Positions 22,001 through 27,742 of a stretch of 64,000 nucleotides of DNA are shown here, piece by piece (position 1 is the stretch's first letter; every line of letters starts with the position of its first letter). Position numbers and translations under genes: made by a program. The DNA is from CAWGCE01 sp964480915 (GTDB lineage: Bacteria > Planctomycetota > Planctomycetia > Pirellulales > Pirellulaceae): positions 56,047 through 120,046 of the forward strand of contig CAYZRS010000011.1 in NCBI GenBank assembly GCA_964480915.1. The letters run 5' to 3'. The notes under the pieces are model-generated. The model saw only the letters and a program-made list of their open reading frames with translations. It made no database searches and was not told where the DNA came from.

Positions 22001-25000
22001 CGAATTGGGAGCTGGTTTCGTCGGCGTCCAAAGCGGTGTTGCCATCACCTCGACCAACTTATCGGCCGGTTCGGTCGCGCCCAACTTGGCAAGCACTCCC
22101 ACTTGGGACGGTACAGCCGTAGGAGCGAACTTCTTCGATGGAGCCAGCGGGCTGCTGGCTCCCGGCGATTCGCTCACATTGAACTTCACAATTCGCATTA
22201 ACGCTTTGGCTGGAGATACCACGGCACCAAACGATTGGACGAATCAAGTTGTCGCGACCGGTGATGGAATTACGTCCAACGGCAACATTCCCGTGATGGA
22301 TCTGTCGGATGACGGTACGAATCCGAATACCGACAACGGTGAGGGAACCAGCGACGATCCGACCGAGTTGTTCTCGCCCCAGGTGCGAGCCGTCAAGACA
22401 TATGGAGTGATCACTGCGAATGCAGATGGTACCTATACGGTGCCTGTCACCATCGGAGTCCAGAATACGGGCCTCGCTGACATGATCAATCTCTCGCTTA
22501 CTGAAGATATCGCCTCGGAATTCGGCAACGCATTCATCAGTGTTTCGAATCCGCAAATCGCGGCGGTCGGCCCATTCACCGGCGTGTTGCCATCGGTGAA
22601 TCCAGCGTGGACAGGCGATACCTCGCGAGACGTGATCGAACCGACTCAAACGACAGAGCGACTGCCGATTGGTGAACAGTTTGAATTCACTTTTGATGTG
22701 GTCGTTGATCCGGACGCGGTTGACGATCAATCGCAGCCGTTGATGAATCAAGCATCCATCAGTGGTGATGGAGTCAACTTTGATGGTTCGACGGTTTCGG
22801 TATCGGACGAAAGTGGGCATCCGACGGCTACCGATGCTGACGGCAACGATCTAGATAACCCGGCCGAATTGCTGATTCCGGAAGTGCGTACGACGAAAGT
22901 GGTTGCCGGCGTGGTTCCGAATGGCGAGAACTGGGATGTGATGTTTGACATCCGCCTGGAAAATACAGGTTCAACCGATCTGACAGGTATCGATTTGTTC
23001 GACAACCTAGCGACGCAACTGGGCTCTCAGTTCGTGAGCGTCGTTAACGTCTCGATCGACAATACGACCGGTATTGGAACCGGCCCTGCCCCGACACTCA
23101 ACTTTGGTGCGACGGCGGGCGCCAATCCGTTCGACGGTGGCCTTTCCGGAATCGGTAGCGACAATTTGCTCAACGATGACGGAACGATGGCACCGGGCGA
23201 GTTCCTCGTCGTGACGCTTACGATTACCGTCGATCCGGATGCCACGGGCACTTCGATGGGAATCGAGAACCAAGCGACCGGGTTCGGCGACGATCCAAAC
23301 AGCGGAGCCGAAGTCAGTGATCCAAGTGATGACGGTACGAATCCCAATACGTCAAATGCTGGCTCGCCCAACGATACTGGCGGGCACGATGATCCGACGC
23401 CAGTCAACCTGCCCGACGTGGCCGTTGCGAAGAACGTCGTCGGCTCGCCCGTTGTTCAACCGAATGGCAATTTCTTAGTCACCTATCGATTGGTGATGGA
23501 GAATATCGGCACGGTCGATCTCGACAACTTGCAAATCACCGAGGACATCGACAGCCACTTCGGCGCAGGTATCCTCGTTGGCATCACTTCACCGCCCACG
23601 ATTACCGTGGGACCTGCCGATCCAGGATCGGCTACGCCAGGCCTCGTTGCTTGGGATGGTGGCTTGGCCGGCAGCGTCAACATGTTCGACGGTACGAGCG
23701 GACGCTTGGTTCCTGGCGATTCGATGATTGTTGAGTTCATTATCGAAATTGACCCAGATGCAAACGGGCCGGCTGGAACTTTGCACAACCAAGTCGAAGT
23801 GTTCGGCGACGACCCGGGTGGGAATACGGTTTCCGATCTGTCGGATGATGGGAATGACCCCAACACCGGCAACCCGGGTGAAGATGGTGACATGGGCACC
23901 TACGACGACCCAACGCCGTTGACGGCACCAGGTGTGAACGTTGCCAAACAGACGTTTGGTCCACCCTTGCAGGTAGCTCCCGGTTCGGACCATTACCACG
24001 TAACGTACCAGTTGGTGCTGGAAAATACGGGCAACGTGGCGCTCGACGGACTCGATCTTTTCGATGACGTTGCCAACGAATTTGGCGGGGCGTTTGTTGC
24101 GATTCCATCCAATCCAACGATTGTCGCCAACACGTTGGCCGATCCGGCCAACCTGCCAACGATCAATGCCGGCTGGCTGAGCAACACGTCACTCAGCATG
24201 TTCAACGACGACGGCAACATGGCGCCGGGCGAGACGATCACCGTCCAATTCATCGTGACCGTCGACGCAGTCGCTGCCGACGGCATGACATTGCTGAATC
24301 AGGCTCAGCTGACAGCTGACGATCCCGTGACCGGGGGCGAAGATGGTCCGACCGATCTCTCGGACGACGGCACGGATCCCAAGGCGCCCAATACCGGTTC
24401 ACCTGGCGACTTGGGTACGTACGACGATCCCACACCTGTCGTTCTGCCGGATGCCACGATTGGCCTGGCTAAGGGGGTGGCTGCGGTTGATGGAACAACG
24501 GTGACGCTCAACTTCGCCATGGAGAATTTAGGAAACGTCACGGCAAATGCCGTTAGCTTAACTGACGATTTGGACGCAACGTTCGGTGCTGGAAACTACA
24601 TCGTCGATTCGATCGCTTTGTCGGTCGCACCGACGGACTCCGGTAGCAGCCTGACCGTGAACGGTGGATTCAACGGTAGCGGAGACCAAACGCTGTTGGA
24701 CGGAACAGCGACGAACAGACTGATCGTCGGTGATACAGCCGTCGTTACGATCGAAGTCACGGTTACGAACTTTGTGGACATGGACGGAGCCGGTCCGATG
24801 GAAATCGGCGAGTACGTGAACAACGCGACGGTCACTTCGGCAGATGACAATGGCAACTCGTACATGGACGAGTCGACCGACGGCACGGATCCTGATCCAA
24901 ACGGTGACGATGATCCGGTGGAGAATACTCCGACTCCTATCAATATTCCGACGATTGCTACGATTGGTGCCGCCAAGGAATCGATTTGGGATGACAGTAA

Positions 25001-27701
25001 CGACAGTGCTGTGTTCAGCTTTTTCTTAGAACATTTGGGGACGGTCGAGGCTCTCAATATCTCGTTGATCGAAGATCTCGATGCGGTTTTGGGTGCCGGC
25101 AACTACACCGTCAGTGCTCCTGTGCTTGTTAGCGGACCTGCGACGATCAACGTAGACACCGCCTTCGATGGTTCGGCGAACACCGAATTGGTGGCTGCCG
25201 GTAGTACATTGCAGCCGGGCGAGACGGCTCAAATTCAAATTGCGGTCAACGTCTTGCAAATCGCCGACCCGCAATCGAGCGGTCTTGGTACGTTCATCAA
25301 TCAGGTGACCGTTACGAGTGAAAACTTCGATGGAGAAGTCTTCATGGATCTTTCGACCGACGGAATTGACCCTGATCCTGACATGGATGGCGACCCGACC
25401 AATAACGACGTGCCATCCAATGGCTATTTAACGCCGGATGCAACCGTCGGAATCGCAAAGAGCGCCACGTTGTCGCAAGACAACAACACGATCGTCTTCC
25501 TCTTCTCCTTCGAGAACTTTGGCAACACCCAAGCGACGAACATCATGGCGTTCGATGACTTGGCGGGCGTCTTCGGAGCAGGCACTTACAGTGTCCTCGG
25601 TGTGACACGCCCAACCGGCCCTGCCTCGTTCGCTGCCAATGGCATGTTTGATGGTAGCGGTGATCAGAACTTGGTGAGTCCCAACAGTTCTCTGATGCCC
25701 GATGAAGTGGCGACCATTGAAGTCACCGTCGACATCACTAACGTGACGGACGGGACGTTCCAAAATTATGCATCGGTCATAAATACCGACAACGGCGGTA
25801 CGACGTACGAAGATCAGTCGACAGACGGCATCGATCCTGACACGCCCAACATGAATGAGGACCCGACGGATGACGATGGTCCCACCGAATTTATCGTTCA
25901 CCGTGGCGAAGTCCACGGGACGGTGTACGCCGACTTCAACAACAACGGTGTCCAAGACGCTGGTGAACCGGGTATTCCGAATGTCGAAATTCACTTGGCC
26001 GGCGTTGCGATGGGCTCGCCGATCGATTTGGTCGCTTACACGGACGGTGATGGAGAGTATTGGTTCGTTGGGTTATGGCCTGGCGATTATGTACTGACCG
26101 AAGTGCATCCGGAAGCATTCATCGACGGTATCGACTCGGCCGGTTCGGAAGGTGGCAGCGTGTCGAATGACACGATCGCGTTTAGCTTGTCGGCGGGCGA
26201 TACGGTGGCCACCGATTATGACTTTGGCGAGCGTGGACTTGATCCTCTTTACCAGGGCAAAGACCCATTCATTGCGTCTGGTGGTTCTACGGGCGGAGTG
26301 CCGGGAGCACCTGGCGGCGACACAGAATCGGATGTCGAGCCCTATTTTGTCGATGGCAATCGAGTCACCGTGTACGGGACTTCGGGTGACGATACGTTTG
26401 TCATTCGTGCCGGGCTCGTCGAGCATACGATCCAAATCGATTTTGTCGCCTACAGCTTCGACGCCAGTCAGATCACCGAAATCGAACTGGGAAGTGGCAG
26501 CGGCGATGACCAAGTGACCATCGTCGGATCGTCGGCCGATGACCTGATTGATTTGCAGCCCAAACGTGGAACCGTAACGACCGACCATTACCAGATTCGG
26601 GTCAACAATGTGGAACAGATTCGGGTTGATGGTGGTGCCGGAGTCGACCGAGCAACCATGACTGGGTCAAACCAGGACGATACGTTCCGTGCCCGCCCGA
26701 ATGCGGGAACATTGACCGGTCCCGGTTTTGCACTAGAAGTCGAAGGTGTTCGTTCAATCGACGCGTTCGCTCTCGATGGCAACGACCGCGCCTACTTGCA
26801 TGATTCGGATCGTGACGACGAGTTCACAGGCAAGGAAGCGTGGGCTCGATTGCGGGCTCCTGGCTATCACAACATGGCCTACAGTTTTGATACGGTGCAG
26901 GCCTACTCGGAAGCGGGTGGGTATGATCGGGCAATTCTGCATGATTCGTCAGGTGATGATCGGTTTGTGGGAAGGCCGATGCACGCGACGCTTCGTGCCG
27001 CCGATAACAGCTTCTCGAATCGAGCGACCGGTTTCGATCGCGTCAACGCGTATGCAACAACTGGCCACGATGTGGCTCATCTTCACGACAGTGGTCGAGA
27101 TGACCGCTTCGTCGCACGTCCCGGAAATGCCGTCCTGCGTGGTGAGAACGACGTCTTCTACAACAAAGTCAATCAATTCGATCAGGTTTTCGCCTCGGCC
27201 AGTGGTGGCCACGATACGGCGACATTCCACGGCTCGGGAGCTCGTGAGCAATTCGTCGCGACGCCCGATTATGCGGTGATGAGAGAGGTCGGCAACGCGT
27301 TCCAAAATCAGGCGGCCGGGTTTGACGTGGTTTCCGCCTACGGTTCTGCCGGCAATGACGATGCCGTGCTTCGCGGATCAGAAGGCGACGACGTGTTCAC
27401 AACTCGGCGAGAATACACTTCGATGATCAGCCGTGACGGAGCAGTCCAATCGATGTTGGTCGGCTTCGATTCGGCGGTTGTAGAAGCTCAGGGTGGCGAG
27501 GATCGAGCCTACGTCAGGGAAGTCGGCAATAGCGAAATGGTCTACGGCCGCGAAGCAATGATCCAGATCAGCAGTCCGCAAAGAGACGTTGAAATCCGCG
27601 GAATTGAATCGGCGATGGCCTACTCGCTTGGCAACGAGATCGCAAATTCGGATATCGAAAACGTCGACTACTTGTTCGCCAGTTTCGGACAGTGGAGTTA
27701 G
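10017..27701 (+). CDS. Giant surface protein: LEPR-XLL, DUF4347, DUF11 repeats, SdrD-B-like domain
   Basis: About 5,894 residues, by far the largest gene in the window. The start at ATG 10017 puts the basic LEPR-XLL motif (LEALDPRILLDAS, nt 10107-10145) near the N-terminus as in other giant exported proteins; the open frame upstream to 9840 is not needed. A DUF4347 domain follows (nt 10256-10780) with HIISHG and YGCDLAG, resembling the His/Cys pair of clan CD peptidases. From 12.75 to 25.88 kb come about 24 DUF11-like beta-sandwich units of roughly 150-175 residues, each with a VENTGT.DL motif and most separated by an Asp/Gly/Asn-rich, probably calcium-binding linker ending DDPTPL. Next are an SdrD-B-like domain (GTVYADFNNNGVQDAGEPGI, nt 25915-26240) and eight 46-48 residue repeats (26510-27650). 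Expected to be exported and displayed as an adhesin or envelope fibre. BBP7 follows 41 bp downstream. Confidence 0.88.
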   Translation: MAKNSKRTRFFRFADANVVQPKRVRSRALNLEALDPRILLDASGILTPSFLQGADLQIEPVEAPDGNQQVGSTQARAATHRHEIVFVDAGVERNDVLLADLRISRPGLFREVVMLDAHTNGLDQIAKTLADRNEIDAVHIISHGNEARLHLGNATIGGDQLSVDYRQQLATIGKGLSQEGDILIYGCDLAGDASGREFVQTLGQLTGADVAASDDVTGHTSLGGDWELEVAVGRIEASLPFGQQALERFDNALQLVGFSAIVASDGTPSFDADDIPGNDSGPNNGIIRSHDIVTFNVDFSTDSGGATNPTIKATLPDGLVWDVLPAVGTGANSGIFDSTTGAPGGDMRTIVIHMPDIGSALSTSIPVQARALGYQDGTPLNGIQFEMCADELAAPLESAEMDLEISSAPFMDIMLEAPVFRGVHNNPSTGKDGAVYSYTLGILGQHPTRSGTDSFKGSAPIEDPFTFDIDLSNVSDSAEVFTWGPSIGQHQASDGINRNYERGPNGSGGVQTMWSRSNRPVGRAEEHTTATWEAARSTPDSGDATLGAGTPGGTYPVTVVGADTDGPLPTRYANNGIIPAGQGWFASYQVHVWIPICDIDLGDDGIAGTDDDGVLQVAPAVTNFDPDDFWNDQNNYGLGVEDPDNNDHVHTVVSNSIGGPTKRLFESGVWRWVNTSSNWSAGDGVTSTGHQYDASVLSGRNAGVLPQPGVIWGDKFDTTSTKIVPIADYAGSNRSNHMWSRAYASGGPFSATWLQYGTDYTIEFGTGGVGGAAGGWTDWNSMGDATLADSESPTWWLDPTDPGIGGTYDPDTGVADSISKWRVKLLRDLEPGETVYSWVTYETTGHSTLDLAADPTGDTIADTIAATSDYRQASATLDEWITSEFNPLDNGWFPEGTSSDVFRGDRLRFVEAQVRVDKQVVDTGTGGNFLAGSTATFTIDPTVTIPGPDDSAPAEDVVVTDILPAGLTIVAGSLTPTSAQGNPVEYCIVCDGSDWTPFYPTSGLATGFRFNYGDVPLNTALPQIQFEVLVPFDAPNGQNYENTAVIESPSDPSEEEWRDSQAGITAVQVAALSVNKVPITPLVPEDTLMIYELGVANVSDDKDIPFIDTIDLLPWSGDEDGSSFSGNFTNINITGLDPSLEVYVTNQSPTVLDNQDSLPGDGFADAGVDGVHAWFDAVGDPAGDWQYLLSDVVAGTASFGMSDITAVRVLSDGSVNPQLPAATSTKWRLELTPSGNVGIPSDKYVNDISVRTDPVALAEPTFSGPATITVVAPDVDIQKDVCINEFGPCDAADDSHWVDNATYTDDPDPTWRIRVENTGTSDLVDVTVTDPMMPTGMSIVGSTVSATVGDFSGFDPTWTLSLVPGDVQYLTFDTSLDVVPDTTSFENQVSVAAQDQFGQMVGDADDATVTYTPEIGVSKQQVSAIQNVSNPAIYDVTYSVTVENTGLVVLDDIMISEDLHAAFGPGFVGLGATPPTIVSSSLSPGASLPLTNVAWNGNLNGAGDAQLLDGMSGILSGGDRFTIEYVIQVDPLLLPDPANETNQVLASSNGGEAMDLSDDGNDPDGPNPGAPGDMGTTDDPTPLRLPLINLEKEIVGTPTPAVSGVDGNYDVTYEFTVENTGTTDLTDISLTEDFLASMGGAFVGVVNGPIVTNTTATDNPDFNLPAYDGGLSNADVFVTAPTTSTFEFGGSTTQSFLGKQTVLSDQSYQIDPNQEYMLMVDASADDGAGGAPDPDSRHYLGFASYDIDGNFISMYNYSKFAGSMDTTLAAPLNPGDLTITLTDATGWSDGTTTHRRSIAWYGYTDSTGFTYPDYGYTRNFVSDAWDAGAISGNTITLRDPWSGPAIPAGDAVRNTNSGGSYQYVLLSNGHIDLAGDTYATNIGGSEILDGVGGTTLWRPGTHSIRALSLADFANDGVQLNLTDFKITAPNMSLLEPEQTVTFQITVEIDPNAPGAIYDGLTGDGNGDLENQASVTGTDTINGNMVSDLSDDPTDPTDDNPDGDGDPDDPTALILSDIGIAKQVVGTPSQLANDNWSVEYQIVVENTGAGNLANIQVTEDLEIEFGSGVFAGIIASPTITGSSSLPGSSDPILDGSWDGGLNGSGNNTMFNGSSGLLVPGDTITVRFTVEVDPDASGTSNPLDNQAVATAMDGNGETVTDDSDSGADPVGDNPGEPGDMMTSDDPTPLSFGDIGVAKQINTVTEFASGIYDVEYVVVVENTGTVDLDNLQLTEDLAAEFGNAFASVQTAVAITSTSLAAGSSAPNLASPIWDGSTNTEFFDGTSGLFAPGDSVTLTFTVRIDTNMGDTTPPNDFSNQVEASGDDPNGGTVTDESDDGTNPNNDNGSGGTDDPTPLRVPQIRSHKCYGTAVANPDGSYTIPVSIRVGNAGTVDLTNLSLIDNVGAQFGAGLISVSGATIVAVGSYSGVIPTVNPAWTGLTNADIINPAQANETLPTGEEFELQFTVVVDPDAVDGMSMMMDNQAHVEADGENFDTTIVRVMDDSASGCSYTNPDGTDNDQPSPLLIPEIRTTKAVANVVQVGNDYQVTYAITVENTGTVDLDGLDLVDDLSSQLGPALLSVDGMTIDTIGIGTGTAPTLNFGGTASVTPYDGGLGAGSTNMLNNDGTLAPGEFYTVNITITLDPEAATSNTFENQATAAGDDPSGMEVMDPSDSGTDPNSNNLGEPNDTGGHDDPTPLEIPDISVTKEVFGTPTELANGNFSVTYRLVLQNSGTIDLINLQMVENLESEFGTGYYQGVVTPPAIVAGPNEVGSNPPNMNGFWDGGLGGSANTGIFVSSATSRLKPGDTITVQFAVEVDPDFNGTSMALDNQVEASGTGVDSDDNPIGNVTDDSDSGTDPNSDNPGEPGDMMTSDDPTPLSIPSISTVKRVAGDYVNNGDGTYTIPYELVLENTGTTVLNSPTLVDNIQAQLGATVFVSAGNAMVNALSVTGTPPTLNPAWDGTDASSLLIGGSLNPADEVVVTIEVTVNGSALAANSPLTNQATAGAADADGGGMVMDLSDDGDDVHGDNAAFPGDDGMGGTDDPTPIQIPDIGLAKAIVGAPTQLTNGNWSVVYELVLQNVGTVDLTNLQITEDLEMEFGAGVFVGVLSAPMVTAGPSDPSSVAPTMATWTGGLAGSAATSIFNGTSGLLQPNDSITVRFTVEVDPDVSGTSTPLDNTAQTSADALDEDGNPLMDSLGTPISVMDDSDSGTDPNSDNPTDPGDMGTSNDPTPLAIPEISTVKRVSGDYVDNGDGTYTIPYELVTENIGSALLNAITLVDNIQSQLGPAVFSSAGNVVIDATGITAGTAPTINTLWDGTDNSSIINGGSLEPGDFFVVTLDVVVQGNALSANSPLTNQTTAGANVNGGGMVSDLSDDGDDVHGDNPDAPGDTGTGNTDDPTPIQIADVALAKAVVGTPTQLTNGNWLVVYELNLQNVGTVDLTNLQITEDLETEFGVGIFVGINSAPTVVAGPSLAGSIAPSMAAAWNGGLAGSPNINILSGSNGLLKPNDVVTIQFTAEVDPDFTGTSVPLDNTAQTTADALDEDGNLLTNSTGGPIMVMDDSDSGTDPNSDNFGAPGDLGTPDDPTPLRLPEISAVKQVSGDYVFNGDGTVSIPFAMNIENIGTVALSSPVWTDDIASQLGATVFVNVSNVSLDVTGVVGGTAPGLNGAWAGTDMSNILDGTGTLATGDSVSVTFEVVVNLQELAENSPLTNQATVSATDPDSNVVMDLSDDGDDVHGDNPSSPGDSGVGNTDDPTPILVADIGLAKQVVGTPTQLANGNWSVVYELVVENIGSIDLQNVQVTEDLEIEFGAGVFVGVLNPPLITSGPNDPGSTAPTLDASWDGGLSASGNSGMFDGTSGHLEPNDMLTVRFTVEVNPDATGDAAPLNNQADAYGEAVDSDGNPFTDSMGNPISVTDASDDGADAEGSNAGSPGDMGTTDDPTPLEIPEIGVAKQVNQVTATGVAGEFDVQYVVIVENTGTVDLENVQVVESLTAELGAGFVGVQSGVAITSTNLSAGSVAPNLASTPTWDGTAVGANFFDGASGLLAPGDSLTLNFTIRINALAGDTTAPNDWTNQVVATGDGITSNGNIPVMDLSDDGTNPNTDNGEGTSDDPTELFSPQVRAVKTYGVITANADGTYTVPVTIGVQNTGLADMINLSLTEDIASEFGNAFISVSNPQIAAVGPFTGVLPSVNPAWTGDTSRDVIEPTQTTERLPIGEQFEFTFDVVVDPDAVDDQSQPLMNQASISGDGVNFDGSTVSVSDESGHPTATDADGNDLDNPAELLIPEVRTTKVVAGVVPNGENWDVMFDIRLENTGSTDLTGIDLFDNLATQLGSQFVSVVNVSIDNTTGIGTGPAPTLNFGATAGANPFDGGLSGIGSDNLLNDDGTMAPGEFLVVTLTITVDPDATGTSMGIENQATGFGDDPNSGAEVSDPSDDGTNPNTSNAGSPNDTGGHDDPTPVNLPDVAVAKNVVGSPVVQPNGNFLVTYRLVMENIGTVDLDNLQITEDIDSHFGAGILVGITSPPTITVGPADPGSATPGLVAWDGGLAGSVNMFDGTSGRLVPGDSMIVEFIIEIDPDANGPAGTLHNQVEVFGDDPGGNTVSDLSDDGNDPNTGNPGEDGDMGTYDDPTPLTAPGVNVAKQTFGPPLQVAPGSDHYHVTYQLVLENTGNVALDGLDLFDDVANEFGGAFVAIPSNPTIVANTLADPANLPTINAGWLSNTSLSMFNDDGNMAPGETITVQFIVTVDAVAADGMTLLNQAQLTADDPVTGGEDGPTDLSDDGTDPKAPNTGSPGDLGTYDDPTPVVLPDATIGLAKGVAAVDGTTVTLNFAMENLGNVTANAVSLTDDLDATFGAGNYIVDSIALSVAPTDSGSSLTVNGGFNGSGDQTLLDGTATNRLIVGDTAVVTIEVTVTNFVDMDGAGPMEIGEYVNNATVTSADDNGNSYMDESTDGTDPDPNGDDDPVENTPTPINIPTIATIGAAKESIWDDSNDSAVFSFFLEHLGTVEALNISLIEDLDAVLGAGNYTVSAPVLVSGPATINVDTAFDGSANTELVAAGSTLQPGETAQIQIAVNVLQIADPQSSGLGTFINQVTVTSENFDGEVFMDLSTDGIDPDPDMDGDPTNNDVPSNGYLTPDATVGIAKSATLSQDNNTIVFLFSFENFGNTQATNIMAFDDLAGVFGAGTYSVLGVTRPTGPASFAANGMFDGSGDQNLVSPNSSLMPDEVATIEVTVDITNVTDGTFQNYASVINTDNGGTTYEDQSTDGIDPDTPNMNEDPTDDDGPTEFIVHRGEVHGTVYADFNNNGVQDAGEPGIPNVEIHLAGVAMGSPIDLVAYTDGDGEYWFVGLWPGDYVLTEVHPEAFIDGIDSAGSEGGSVSNDTIAFSLSAGDTVATDYDFGERGLDPLYQGKDPFIASGGSTGGVPGAPGGDTESDVEPYFVDGNRVTVYGTSGDDTFVIRAGLVEHTIQIDFVAYSFDASQITEIELGSGSGDDQVTIVGSSADDLIDLQPKRGTVTTDHYQIRVNNVEQIRVDGGAGVDRATMTGSNQDDTFRARPNAGTLTGPGFALEVEGVRSIDAFALDGNDRAYLHDSDRDDEFTGKEAWARLRAPGYHNMAYSFDTVQAYSEAGGYDRAILHDSSGDDRFVGRPMHATLRAADNSFSNRATGFDRVNAYATTGHDVAHLHDSGRDDRFVARPGNAVLRGENDVFYNKVNQFDQVFASASGGHDTATFHGSGAREQFVATPDYAVMREVGNAFQNQAAGFDVVSAYGSAGNDDAVLRGSEGDDVFTTRREYTSMISRDGAVQSMLVGFDSAVVEAQGGEDRAYVREVGNSEMVYGREAMIQISSPQRDVEIRGIESAMAYSLGNEIANSDIENVDYLFASFGQWS
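12750..25880 (+). repeat. Tandem DUF11-like units with higher-order duplication
   Basis: Unit starts, judged from the ..I..AK../..I...K.. motif, lie near 13844, 14257, 14776, 16062, 16588, 17085, 17590, 18109, 18654, 19162, 19720, 20228, 20788, 21298, 21858, 22377, 22880, 23410, 23926, 24450, 24950 and 25437; two more divergent units lie before these. Spacing is about 500-560 bp, except the unit at 14776, which is enlarged by an insertion. Confidence 0.85.
26510..27650 (+). repeat. Eight C-terminal 46-48 residue repeats
   Basis: Each unit begins with a pattern close to A-x-L-H-D-S-x-x-D-D-x-F and ends with F-D-x-V-x-A-Y-x-x-x-G-x-D. The DD and G-x-D spacing suggests a calcium-binding beta-roll or beta-helix. 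The first two units and the last two are the most diverged. Confidence 0.75.
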
Positions 27702-27742
27702 CTAGGAACTTCGACCTCGGTTGAACGACCCAAAATAAAAGG

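Noticed and set aside
12075..25994. Many open frames of 60-250 codons antisense to the DUF11 repeats
   Set aside because: They recur in the same frame position in each unit and follow from the biased Asp/Thr/Gly codons of the repeat; no family is recognisable.
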